Assembly: GCA_022828595.1 (NCBI GenBank)
Contig: JAKGHH010000007.1
Coordinates: 40,114,356 to 40,178,355, forward strand
Direction of reading: 5' to 3'
DNA: 64,000 nucleotides
From: Nelumbo lutea
Lineage: Eukaryota > Streptophyta > Magnoliopsida > Proteales > Nelumbonaceae
Part shown: positions 10,313 through 20,754 of the stretch, piece after piece
Position numbering within the stretch: position 1 is the first letter of the stretch
Layout: every line of letters begins with the position of its first letter
The notes under the pieces: generated by a model
The model's database searches: none
Seen by the model: only the letters and a program-made list of their open reading frames with translations
Told to the model about the DNA's origin: nothing
Made by a program: the position numbers and the translations under genes

Positions 10313-11158
10313 AATAACAAACTATATACTAAATAAAGAGTTAAAAAGAGTATATAAAACTGAATATTACAAAGAACAAAGATAACACACAATAGTTCAT
10401 TAATGTGCCATATTAGTAAAGCTATGAAAAGGTGGTGAATCCAAAATAATTACACAAATAAATAAAGGTATGGCCAATATAAATGACCCTTATTAGGAAT
10501 GAAAATATAATTTAAAGTATCAACTTATACGACTGAACAATAAAATCAACCTTTGGAAAAAAAATAAAACACATACACAATTGACCTTGAATAAAAAAAA
10601 AAACCACTCTCTATACCAATCAACCGGAGAACAAATACGTAAAAGAAAAAGCACCCTCTACACAACTAACCAGAGGACTGACACAACAATTCATAATATG
10701 GAAAGAAAAAAATATATAATGAGTTATCCTTCTCAAACCATGTGTTTGGATGTTGAGGCCACGGATGTTTTCTGAAAAATAGGACGGTTTCAACTTAAAC
10801 ACATCCAGCTGTTGTATCTTATCACACTGCAATGACTCAAGAAAATGCAAGCACAACAGCCTATTAATAAATGTCAGAAATTGAGAGGTCAAATCCTACC
10901 CATTGTTAGAGTATTGCGGGGAGTAAAAGTGGGAATAACTGTAGCTATTGGCAGCAATTACTATTTTACCCCACTCTTACTTGTTCGGCTAGATAGAAAA
11001 CGGAATTGGAATTGGAATTGGAATTGGAATCAGAATCGGTTGGAGTGGTTTCTCATTCCCAAGGGAGGGAGAGGAAATGACTATTTCTTCAAATGGGAGA
11101 ATGTCATTCAACCAAAAATGAGAATGTAATTTGGATTCCACTCAACCAAAAAATTAAA
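10313..11158 (+). repeat. Tandem duplication copy X', first part
   Basis: Parallel to 6534 onward in X. It ends in AAAATTAAA (11150-11158), the left copy of a 9-bp target duplication made by the MITE. X' continues after the insertion at 13324-13424. The short open frames inside are shared non-coding sequence. Confidence 0.8.
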
Positions 11159-11918
11159 GGGATTTTTAGACTACACTCTACCTCAGAATTCTGATTTGAA
11201 CTACAGACCTATAACAATTCAAATTTATAAACAACTCCACCTACAACACCCATACCTGCCCATGAATTGGCATCAATTCTAAGCTAACACCTATCCCATC
11301 TGTTAGACAGTTGTATACCCTTAGCTTCAATCAGAATTATGTACATTATGAATTTATTGTAAATGAATAAAGTATACATTTGATTCATGCTCCTGTGGTG
11401 TCTCTGTGTTAAACTGGACACTTAATAAGACTTGTGTTAGTTTAAAATGTTCACAGCCATTGGGTAAGTTTGGGAGATTTATCCTGCCAAAGCTGACACT
11501 GGTGTGCTGCCAACTGTTGGGGTGGCTTGTCTCAGCTACCAGGGTGAGACCCGAAGCACATGCGGTATATGATTAATAGAACCTTTGAACTGGACCAGAT
11601 TTTTAGATTTGCCCTGGACCTTGGAGATAGATGGGCAAAACTGAAAAGTTACACCTGACCCCTAGACTCGATTATGATACTACACTAGGTGTCGGATTGG
11701 GCTATCTTTGATGTACCAATCAATGAGATCCTTAGTGGGGATCAAAACCTGGGTATGTTGGGACAGCCCGAGAATTCATCTGAGTGGGTAATCATAGTGA
11801 CAAGATCAGCCCCTTTGTCCGACAAAGGTGATGATCGGTGATGCCCTCTCTCTGATGGACACCCAGACTGCCGGTAGCCGATTTATATTGTTTATGTTTT
11901 GTTTTGCAAAATATATAA

Positions 11919-11920
<2 letters not shown>

Positions 11921-11971
<51 letters not shown>
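11921..11971. repeat. (AT)25 microsatellite
   Basis: Uninterrupted AT dinucleotide run of about 51 bases inside the solo LTR. The sister LTRs have only short TATATA at the same place, so the run expanded in this copy. Confidence 0.95.
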
Positions 11972-11973
<2 letters not shown>

Positions 11974-12691
11974 ATGGTTTCAAAATGATTTGCAAAAGGT
12001 TTTAATTCCCGGGATCCATATAAGCAGAGAGTGCAACACTGTTCCTTGCAGCCAAGGGAGAGGTCATATCTTGTCTGGCAGTGTATAATCATTATGGGCT
12101 GAAAGGTTAAGTGTACGACCATTGAGGACGATACCTGATGGGCTAATCTTGCATCTGCCCACAGTCCCTGGGTGTTACAAGGTGGCTTGGCCTAGGGACC
12201 ACTTAGGGTAAGTGTTGGGCCCATAGAGCCCATAAGATGGGTTTCAGGGGGTGCACTGTCTATAACAATGTATTCGGCCAGGCCTTGTAACAAAGGCTGG
12301 GCTGAACCCATGTGGCTAATGTGTAGATCAATGTTTGGGTCATACGCCATACAAGGAAGCCCAAGTGGACAGTAGTTTGGAAGGCTATGTGAATACATAA
12401 CCTTAAATGGGCCTTAAACCTATTTTGAACTGGGCTGATTTGATTAGTCATTTAAATGGGCGAATTCTGAGATAGATCAGCTGATAGGATTGGGCCTAGA
12501 CCCTATCCACTTAGAGAGTCCAAGATCTAAATTAGATTTAGATTTGGAAGCTTCCTAATCAGATTAGGAGATGGCTGAACTGATCTACAGATAAGATAAG
12601 GGTTATCCCTTATCACTTAAAGGGACTTCTAATCCAAATACGATTTGGATCAGCAACTCCTAATGGGATTAGGAGCTTATCCCTTTAAGAT

Positions 12692-12699
12692 TATAAAAG
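12692..12699 (+). promoter_or_regulatory. TATA box of the copia LTR
   Basis: TATAAAAG in the solo LTR. The same position in the Copia IV LTR has TATAAAAT (46053-46060), while Copia VI has a mutated form near 52344. Its place in the LTR fits the RNA polymerase II promoter; this assignment rests on motif and position. Confidence 0.6.
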
Positions 12700-13314
12700 G
12701 AGAAAGGGGCGAATAGAGTTAGTGATTGATGTTCAATTCTCTTCATAGCTAAAAATCACAAGAAGAGAGATTTCTGCACCCTGCGAATTCTCTCTTACCT
12801 CCTCCTTCCTACCGCCGCCATCACCTTCAGTTCGATCTCTAGTTCTTGGGAGAAATCAAGATCTGATCTTGATTCCAATCTTTTGGGAAAAGATTGGTTG
12901 GAGCTGTACTCACAAGCGTCCAGTTGATTCTTGCGAAGGGTCAAGTTCTTTTGGAATAACATTGTTGATTCTACTCCATCCTGCACTGCGCCATCTTCAG
13001 TGGGAGCAGATTTTGGATCCTTCCTTGGGCGTGAACACCTCCATTGGGAGATATTGCTTCTCTGTATCAAGTGCATCCTCCCTCCTACTCTTTTTGGTTC
13101 AGATCTGGTTTGGTTCTTGATTCAAGATTGATCCTTAAAAACATGTTTTTCTAATTATAATGAATTCGATTCCCTGCAAAGATGGGAGAAATTTTTGAAA
13201 TTCGCCTAGTCCATTCCACAAGACTTGGGCGTCCATGTGATGGATATCCCATCCCTTCACCATCTGTATGATTGAGCTAGGAATTCTAGGGGTGGACTGA
13301 ATAGTATAAACCCC

Positions 13315-13424
13315 AAAATTAAAATCAGAATGGATGATTTCAATTATGATTCTATACCCCTATTCCCATTAAACAAATGGACCCCAAGAAATTAGAAGAA
13401 AAGAAAATTCAACTTAACCACAAG
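13315..13424 (+). repeat. Tandem duplication copy X', second part
   Basis: Resumes X' after the MITE with the right target-duplication copy AAAATTAAA and continues parallel to about 7775-7875 of copy X. It ends where Copia III sequence begins. Confidence 0.75.
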
Positions 13425-14202
13425 TAAAGCCTTCAGGTAGCTTAATATATATTTCTTCCTCTAATTCCCCATTTAAGAAATCTGTTTTCACATCCATTTG
13501 ATGAACTATCAGTTTGTAAATGGATGCTATAGCAAACAAAACTCTAATTGTTGTTAACCTTGCAACTGGGGAGTAGGTGCCAAAGAAGTCTGCATCTTTC
13601 TTTTGTTTGAACCCTTTAGCAAATAATCTAGCATTGAATTTATCTATTATACCATCTGATTTTAGTTTTTTCTTAAAAATCTACTTACAATCCAATGACT
13701 TGGTTCCAGGTGGGAATTTTACAAGTTCCCAAGTGTGATTAGTGACTAAAGAGTCAATTTCACTTTTTATGGCTTCTATCCAAAATACTACAACAAGAGA
13801 AGCTACGGCTTCCTGATAGGTTACTAGGTCCTTGTCCACCAGAAATGTGAATATTCCATCACCCAAGTTTATTTCTCTTCTTTTTCTTTTACTTCTCCTT
13901 AAGTCTGGTTCTTGCCTAAGTGAAGTACTGATTCCTTGAGCACTCGCTTGTTCTTGGTTTCTAATTTGGTTTTGGAAAGGTTCCCTATTTATTGTTTCTT
14001 TTCTCCAAGGAAGATGTGCTCAAAGAACTCTGCACCTCAGGACTCTATTATTGTGTTGTTTTCAATAACATTTTCAATTGTTTTAATTGCAAAGAACCGA
14101 TAAACCACACTGTTTTGTGCATGTCTAATGAACACAGTCACATATTTTTGGTCCCAATTTCTTTCTTTTAGGTTTAGGTATTCCAACCTTTGTTAAGCAG
14201 CC
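13425..14202 (-). pseudogene. Copia III: integrase C-terminus and RT N-terminus fragment
   Basis: Read on minus from 14202, the strand encodes CLTKVGIPKPKRKKLGPK, an A-Q-N-S-V-V-Y-R-F block (integrase C-terminal block), then EAVASLVVVFWIEAIKSEID and NHTWELVKFPPGTKSLDCK. A TAG replaces the usual Trp, followed by IFKKKLKSDGIIDKFNARLF and a T-Y-S-P-V-A-R-L block, and finally VHQMDVKTDFLNGELEEEIY. These are successive RVT_2 copia motifs including the first catalytic aspartate. The fragment is cut on its upstream side at 14202 by the end of the Gypsy B LTR and on its downstream side at 13425 by X'. Confidence 0.85.
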
Positions 14203-15689
14203 TGGTGTGTCTGGAAGTGCGTCGTTAAACACTTCAAAACATCAGTTTAAACATTTATAATTTTATTCTGATTCTTAAACAACTACTAACCTAGTAAATG
14301 GGTGAGAACGGGTTGTATCCACAGGGAAGCAAGGAAAAGGTTAATATTTTCTTAGATCTGGACAAAATAACACAAAGGGGGAGTTGGAGAAATATAAAAT
14401 TAATTAATTAAAAAGAAAAATGGAATTCATTAAAACCAAACTTGAAAAGTACTGAGAATAACAAGTGTAGAAAAATAAATAAGAGAAACAAATAAATAAA
14501 AGGAATGAATAAATATGTTTGAGAATCCGATTAGAGGTAGTAGTCTCCGGATCTTTCTTTCGACCCTCGAACTTCTTGAGCTAGGCCTTTCGTCTTACTT
14601 GGCCGAATTTCAAATCTGCAGAAAATAAATAAAACACAAATTAAATCTAATAAAAATAAATTTGAAAGAAGGAAAAAATTAAATTGGAAATTAAAGAACA
14701 GAAAGTAATTCTAAAACTAAAGAAAAAAATGGTTGGTATTCAAATCCAGAGGTGGCAATAGTGGTGTTGGCGAACTACAAGTAGGAACCCCTCGTCTTTC
14801 CTGGGCGTCCTTCTCTTCCTCTACCCTTTAACTTCTCAAGATCAGCTTTCCTTCTTACCTGGGTGAATTGACTAACCCTTCTACAAGGCCCCTAGGACCC
14901 TTTTCATTGAGAAGGGTGGACATAACTGGAAATAGGAGAAAGATGGGGGGCGGCAGCTGGGATTTAGCAAAGTTAGGGACCCCCTAGGGTTTCTAATGGA
15001 TGGCTAAGATAGTTTTGGGGTGATCCAATGGCTGAGAATGGAAGGAGAGGGCACCAAATATTATGTAGGGATGAGATTTGACGCCTAGAAATGGAGGGTA
15101 TAAATTAGAACATCTAGGGTTGAAGGGGGAGATTAAAAGAGATGGGTGGTGCCCTAGAGTGGAAGGCTAAGATATAAGATGGGATGGATGGCTGAGATGT
15201 AGTGGCTAGGGACTAAATGGTGAGGATTAGCACTTAGGTGGCGCCCTAGGGTTTAGAAATTGTAAAAAGAGTGCCCTAGAATGAGTGGTTGAGATTAAAA
15301 GAGATGGAGGGTGGAGATTAAACACCTAGGGGTAGCTAGGGTTTGCTAAGAGTGAAAAGAATGGATTGAAAGGTGCCCTAGGGTTTGCTAAGGCGTCAGG
15401 AGCATGCTAATTTAGTAGGAGGGGCGCCAAAGTGGGTTTAGCAAATAGGAGGCGCCCTCCCGTCCTCAGTTCTTTACAAAAACGCCCCTCTCTTAACTGG
15501 TTTTCACACCAGTTTCCCAAAAACTGCACTTTAGCCTAGAAAACTTCCTAGTTTTCTACATAATTTGCACAGAGACTCTCAGAGGTCGCATAATTGATTT
15601 TAACTAGGAAAGTGGTACACTTTGACTATTCTAAGGCTGAAAATACCCCTGAAATGATGCCCTTAAGGTATCAAAATGTAGGGTTATCA
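14203..15689 (-). repeat. Gypsy B 3' LTR
   Basis: On the minus strand it starts TGATAACCCTACATTTTGAT at 15689, directly after AAGTTGAGGGTG, a polypurine-like tract. It ends at 14203, where the plus strand begins TGGTGTGTCTGG right at the edge of Copia III coding sequence. No second copy exists in the window, so the boundaries rest on the TG/CA ends, the purine tract and the Copia III break. Confidence 0.7.
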
Positions 15690-16829
15690 CACCCTCAACT
15701 TAAACATTGCTAGTCCCTTAGCAATACAACCTTAAAATTAGACTAAGTATATAGATCTTTTCCATTACAAGGTCATCCCTAACAGAATTAATCAAGCATC
15801 CTGATTCCATCATTCTCAAACTCTGTATAGATCGGTATTGGGCTTTAGGGGTAAAACTGTCTTATTTTGAATATTATCAAAACATGGCTTAAAAATCTTA
15901 TTTACCCTTCCATTTGCAAACTGTCTTGATAAGATGAGATTGATTTTAAAATCAAACATGTATTCTTCTTATTTTTTCTAACAACGGATTTCTACCCCTG
16001 AACTTATATTTATTGTTACCTTTCACCGTTTGATGTGAAACTTGACACTTGACTTAAGTGAAGAGACCCAATTACTAAGTGTTAGGTAAGTGTCTTTGGC
16101 ATTGCCTTTTCCGTTTAACGCGAATCTCAACACTTGACTTAGGTGAAGAGACCTAGTTACTAAGTCTAGAGTGTCCATTGACCTTTTATTCTCTCTCTCT
16201 TTTTTTTTTTTTTTGCAACACTATTCAGGTAGTCCACTATCTCTTAACAATTTGAAGAATTTTGTCTAATTTCTTAATCTTTCTCTTCTTATCTTGGCAG
16301 GGGCAAACTTGGGAGTATTTTCCAATTTCTAAACGATTTTGATAATATTCAAATAAGACCAATTTTTGACTCCTATCATTTGCTACCAATTTCTACAAAA
16401 TTCAATATTCTTTTATCAGTTTCTTTAACTTTTTCTGTTTGGGAGTCTCTTTTAATGGAAAAATTTAAAAAAAATTTCAGTGAAATTTTGATTATACATT
16501 TCTAAAGGCTTAGCTTTTCATTATTTTTTTTTCAAAATTTCTCTCTCTTTCCTTACCCCCCAACTTAAATTCCATTGTCCCTAATGGCATGACTAGAATG
16601 ATGCAAAACGGATTTGGGCCAAAGGGAACAATGAATAGGGTTTTCTTGAGGGGTTCAAGGTCTACCACCTGGTCTTGAATCAAGAAAAGAAAAACTCAAC
16701 TCTTAAAAGTAGAAACACTAAAAACTACGTTGGGTTACCTCCCAACCAACGCTATGTTTAACGTCTTCAGCCGGACACCTTCACGCACTTTCTTCATCTA
16801 AACTCTCCGACTTACTTTCATCTTCTGAT
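15690..16829 (-). other. Gypsy B 3' non-coding region
   Basis: About 1.1 kb without a usable frame between the protease remnant and the LTR. It includes a direct repeat around AACACTTGACTTAGGTGAAGAGACC (about 16040-16170, two copies roughly 90 bp apart) and a poly-T run near 16200. Such non-coding 3' regions are usual in some plant gypsy lineages. Confidence 0.55.
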
Positions 16830-17330
16830 AGATAGGGTTCAAATTGGGCTAATCAAGGGGTAGGTAGGGCATCTAAAAGATCGCCCACTATATCCACCTT
16901 GCACTCATCTTTCCCTAGGTTTGGATACATAGAGGCACTAAAAATGTTTAATCAGACTTTTTGCTCCCCTAATGAAATGTGCATTTCTCCGGATTTACAA
17001 TTAGTGTTTGCATTGGCCATTGCTAGAAATGGACATCTTAAGATTATCGGGATGTGGTTCAATGGGTCATGTCTGGGACGATAAAAACCACTAGGAAGTG
17101 ACAACCCTCTACCTTGACAATGACGTCTTCAATAACACTTCGAGAAGTGTTGACTAGCCAATTAGTGAGTTGCAAAATTATCGGGGTTGATTTTAACTTG
17201 CCGATCCTGAACCTATGATAAATGGATGGAAATAAAGTTATACTAGCCCAAAAATCCACTAGTGCCCGATCAAAGGTGATTCCAGTGATGACACTATTTA
17301 TGAGAGGGGCACTAAGGTCTTTCATATTCT
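16830..17330 (-). pseudogene. Gypsy B aspartic protease
   Basis: Retroviral-type aspartic protease, which cuts the Gag-Pol polyprotein. The frame 17059-17325 reads ITFDRALVDFWASITLFPSI, where the active-site D-L-G-A-S is altered to D-F-W-A-S. It continues LQLTNWLVNTSRSVIEDVIV and a V-x-x-x-F-x-V-x-F-I-V-P-D-M block. After a frameshift the end IPIILRCPFLAMANANTNC appears near 16980-17050, matching the I-L-G-R-P-F-L-A-x-A-N-A motif with Gly replaced by Arg-Cys. Together with the altered active site this indicates a dead protease. Confidence 0.78.
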
Positions 17331-17995
17331 AAGGGAGTTGATTTAGGAGAGCTGCACTAACATCTATCGAGAGCATCATTTTTTATGGGGCCGATTGTGG
17401 CTCCATCATCTGAGTACACAGCTCTTTCAAGAACTTGGCATAGGCCGGGACATGTTGGATTGCATTAAGGAGAGAAATGTTAATATGGACTTCTGGCTCC
17501 TCGTTGTGAGTTTCTTTGTTCTTTAGCACTGGCCCAACTGTGAATGCAGTTGGAAAGGGAACTACGGGTTGGTTTACTATAGGCTCTTCTTCTAAAGTTT
17601 CCTTTTCTTATTCTTTTCCCCCCAACTTAGGGTCTTCCTACTCCTTTTCTTCTTCATTAACTCTCGGGTCCTCTAAAATCCACCCACTCCTTAAGGTTAT
17701 AAATAGCCTTATTATTTTCAAACTAGAGGTTCTTAAGAGGTGGTTGAATCTATTGTGGAGGAAAACCCGGTGGCTGATTTCTAGGGTTCACAACCGGTTG
17801 ACTCGATAGTTGCGCTACTCTTCTTGCCTTAGCTTCGGCTAACTGTCCTATTTGGCTTTCTAATCTATCAAGGGATTGCTGCTAATTTAGGATCAACTGC
17901 TAAAATTGCATGAATTGGTCATCTATTGTACATGCTTGAGGAGGTTGTGGGTAAGTCTGATAAGGTTGGGCCAGTTGGTTCCTAGGATGCATCTA
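17331..17995 (-). pseudogene. Gypsy B gag C-terminal scrap
   Basis: Placed upstream of the protease on the minus strand and rich in Gln, Asn and Pro codons (for example the region around 17800-17960), which resembles the linker between gag and protease in this gypsy type. Stops occur in every frame. No zinc knuckle could be read. The call depends mainly on position. Confidence 0.45.
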
Positions 17996-18330
17996 TTGTA
18001 CGTGCTTTGGAGAATATTTGAAGCAGTTCTTGATACCCCATGGTGACCTCCTGCTTCTTTGTCATGGCAGAACTTTATGACACTTCGCACTTCTTCCTCG
18101 GGAATACATCTCCTTACCAGTCCGTCCCCGCAAATTCTGTACAGGTAAGGTTCATCCCATAGATAATGCTTCACATCAGAGAAAAATTTCCTTCTCTGCT
18201 GATATGTCAAGTGAAGTGGCACCACCTTTCTTGCCAAAAAATTAGCCAAATCAACAAACCATGGTTCATTGTTTTTGCTAATCGCATATAGTTGCCCATC
18301 TGGGAATTCATCATGCAAGGCTGAATTATT
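17996..18330 (-). pseudogene. Gypsy A integrase zinc-binding head (truncated)
   Basis: The minus frame reads LWDEPYLYRICGDGLVRRCI, an E-E-E-V-R-S-V-I block, then CHDKEAGGHHGVSRTASNIL. This is the H2C2 integrase head (H-x(3-8)-H-x(~30)-C-x-x-C), with G-G-H-H-G where G-G-H-F-G is common. The frame then becomes unrelated, and no C-x-x-C or D,D(35)E core follows. The break marks the join with Gypsy B. Confidence 0.8.
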
Positions 18331-18818
18331 AATATTTCAACATAATTTTCATCCAGCCTGGATAAATGATCAGCTACTGTATTTTCACTACCCTTCTTGT
18401 CCTTAATTTCTAGATCAAATTCTTGCAACAACAAGATCCATCGTAACAACCTAGGTTTTGCATCTTTTTTAGCAAGTAGATATCTCAAGGCAGCATGGTC
18501 GGTGAATACGATGACTTTAGATAAGAGAAAATAAGATCTGAAGTTTTCAATATCAAATACTACTGCAAGTAATTCCTTTTCAGTAGTGGAATAGTTTTTT
18601 TGTGCTTCATTCATGGTTCTACTTGTATAGTAAATGGTATGAAATTTCTTATCTTTTCTTTGCCCTAAAATTGTGCCCAAGGTATCATTACTTGCATCAC
18701 ACATGATTTCGAAGGGTAGTTCCCATACAGGGGCTGATACAATAGGAGCTTGAATCAATTTCTCCTTAAGAGTGTTGAATGCATGCAAACAATCATCATC
18801 GAATTCAAAAAGGTACAT
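18331..18818 (-). pseudogene. Gypsy A RNase H
   Basis: RNase H removes element RNA during cDNA synthesis. The frame includes [20 protein letters not shown] with the first catalytic aspartate, [20 protein letters not shown] with the catalytic glutamate, and [14 protein letters not shown] with the second aspartate. It continues into [17 protein letters not shown] and [12 protein letters not shown], the standard C-terminal signature. This domain reads openly and is the best preserved part of the element. Confidence 0.9.
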
Positions 18819-19997
18819 CTTTAACTAGCAGATTTGTTAAGGGTCTGGCTGTTTTAGAAAAATCTTTAATGAATCGCCTATAAAAACCTGCATGCCCAAG
18901 AAAACCCCTAACATCCTTTAATGACTGAGGTGGAAGGAGCTTTTCAATTAGTTCTACCTTGGCTTTATCCACCTCGATGCCCCTAGAAGACACTTTGTGT
19001 CCTAGAACTATTCCTTCCCTAACCATGAAATGACATTTTCCTAGTTCAAAACAAGGTTAGATTCCTCACACCTTTGGAGTACCTTTTCTAAATTATGCAA
19101 GCATTCATCGAATGATGATCCATAAATGGAGAAGTCACCCATGAAGACTTCCATGAAGTCATTGATGAAATCACAAAACAATGACATCATACAATGTTGG
19201 AAAGTGGCAGGTGCATTGCACAGTCCAAATGGCATTCTCCTAAATGCAAATGTTCCATATGGGCAAGTAAAAGTAGTTTTCTCCTGATCTTCAAGTGCAA
19301 TGGGTACTTGAAAATACCCGGAGTAGTCATCTAGGAAGCAACAATATTTGTGCCCTGCAAATCTCTCTATCATTTGATCAATAAATGGCAAAGGAAAGTG
19401 ATCTTTCCTAGTGGTTTCATTCAACTTCCGATAGTCTATGCACACCCTCCAACCAGTTATTGTTCTTGTGGGAGTCGATTCATTATTTTCATTTATAATT
19501 ACAGTAGTCTCCCCTTTCTTTGGTACGACTTGAATAGGACTTACCCATGATGAATCAGAAATTGGGTAGATAATACCTGCTTCAAGCCATTTCAGAATTT
19601 TTGTCTTTACTACCTGTTTCATTTTAGGGTTCAGCCTCCTTTGTGGTTGTACCTTGGGATTGCAGCCTTGTTCCATCAGAATTTTGTGCATGCATACAAA
19701 AGGGTTAATCCCTTTTATGTCAGCGATGCTCCATCCTATGGCCGATATATGTTGCATGAGCACTCTCACAAGCTTTTCCTCTTGGAGACCTGTCAATTCA
19801 GAAGAGATAATTAGAGGTAAGGTGGAACTGTCTCCCAAAAATATATATTTTAAATGAATGGGTAAGGGTTTAAGTTCCAAAGCTGGAGGTGCTTTGATGG
19901 AGGGTAGCAATTGTTTGGTAGAGTCTGGCCCTTTTAGTGGCAGAAATTTTCCTTGTCTTGGCTTACACCCTTCTTTGCCGGCCTCCAAATAGTTCAC
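18805..19997 (-). pseudogene. Gypsy A reverse transcriptase
   Basis: RVT_1-type reverse transcriptase. The 318-residue frame (19041-19997) carries PIQVVPKKGETTVI, WRVCIDYRKLNETTRKDHFP, FLDDYSGYFQVPIALEDQEK (normally F-L-D-G-Y-S-G-Y), then YGTFAFRRMPFGLCNAPATF. The catalytic block EVFMGDFSIYG at about 19132-19150 should be F-M-D-D; the first aspartate codon is GGT (19137-19139 on plus). Near 19045 a TAG replaces a Trp codon and a base is lost, after which the connection domain resumes at 19026 (VREGIVLGHKVSSRGIEVDK). Confidence 0.9.
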
Positions 19998-20690
19998 TGT
20001 CTCCTTTTCTTCCTCCCCATGACCTGTAAAATTTCACATGAATTAGGACTACAACTTTCAAAGGAGTCGTCTAACTTTGGTGAGTTAATCTCAGCCGCCC
20101 AAACATCTATACAATCGATTGCATATATTTCATGTTCACTTGTGTTGGGATACTTCATGGTTTGAAATATGTCAAACACCAATTCTTCACCATTGATTCT
20201 AAGAGTAAGTAAACCCTTTTGTACATCAATTAAGGCATTACCAGTAGCAAGAAAGGGTCTCCCTAGAATCAATGGCATTGACCTATCTTCCTCCATATCC
20301 AACACAATGAAATCGACAGGAATGATGAAATTACCCACCTTAACCAAAACATCTTCTACTATTCCCCTAGGACATTTAATGCTTTGATCTGCTAATTGCA
20401 GGGTAATAGTTGTAGATGTTAATTCATGCAATCCGAGTTTTTCAAAAATAGATTAAGGCATTAAATTTATACTAGCACCTAAATCACATAAAGATTTTTC
20501 AAATTCGATATTCCCTATGGTGCAAGGTATAGAAAAACTCCCTGGATGCTTCAGCTTTGGGGGCAAATTATTTTGAAGAATGGCCGAGCACTCTTCATTT
20601 AACTTCACCATCTCGCAGTCCATCCATTTCCTTTTGTTCGACATCACCTCTTTCAAGAATTTGGCATATTTTGGCATCTGTGACAATACA
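19994..20690 (-). pseudogene. Gypsy A aspartic protease
   Basis: The first frame (20453-20686) includes MSQMPKYAKFLKEVMSNKRK, then PGSFSIPCTIGNIEFEKSLC and the active-site C-D-L-G-A-S-I-N-L-M-P, which is intact. An in-frame stop follows at 20450-20452. The second frame (19994-20431) has LQLADQSIKCPRGIVEDVLV, then PVDFIVLDMEED and SMPLILGRPFLATGNALIDV, the flap and end motifs of plant gypsy proteases. Compared with Gypsy B, the catalytic motif here is unchanged. Confidence 0.87.
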
Positions 20691-20754
20691 TCAAGAAGAG
20701 GGAGGTTAATATGAATATTTTTAAATACTTCTAAAAATTTTTCAAATTGTTTAT

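Larger units (their letters stand above)
11301..13259 (+). repeat. Solo LTR of the long-LTR copia family
   Basis: A 1,959-bp sequence starting TGTTAGACAG and ending CCCTTCA, flanked on both sides by CCATC (11296-11300 and 13260-13264), a perfect 5-bp target duplication. It matches the LTRs at 36337-37986 and 43028-44945 (reverse), 35881 onward, and 50968-52908. A TATA box (TATAAAAG) lies at 12692-12699. It holds a (TA)n tract at 11921-11971. Open frames within it recur in sister LTRs only because the LTRs are related. Confidence 0.92.
11159..13314. mobile_element. MITE with 9-bp target duplication, split by a solo LTR
   Basis: Without the nested LTR this is about 192 bp (11159-11300 plus 13265-13314). 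It is bounded by AAAATTAAA at 11150-11158 and again at 13315-13323. The ends are imperfect inverted repeats: GGGATTTTTAGACTACACTC on the left, and the reverse complement of the right end reads GGGGTTTATACTATTCAGTC. A 9-bp duplication with GGG-starting ends suits a Mutator-like MITE; that family assignment is an inference. Copy X has the uninterrupted site. Confidence 0.8.
14203..17995 (-). mobile_element. Gypsy B: pol-deleted Ty3/gypsy element, minus strand
   Basis: Contains, in minus order, a gag C-terminal scrap, an aspartic protease, a non-coding 3' region, a polypurine-like tract and the 3' LTR (14203-15689). No RT, RNase H or integrase follows the protease, so pol is missing. No 5' LTR or PBS belonging to this element is present because its right end abuts Gypsy A. 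Its protease and LTR differ clearly from those of Gypsy A, so it is another family. Confidence 0.75.

Noticed and set aside
12869..13131. Similar open frames at 12869-13131, 46235-46420, 52557-52805 and 55344-55667
   Set aside because: They recur because they lie in homologous LTRs near the end of the same repeat. They do not share a conserved start or stop and sit in the transcribed leader, so they are not taken as a gene.
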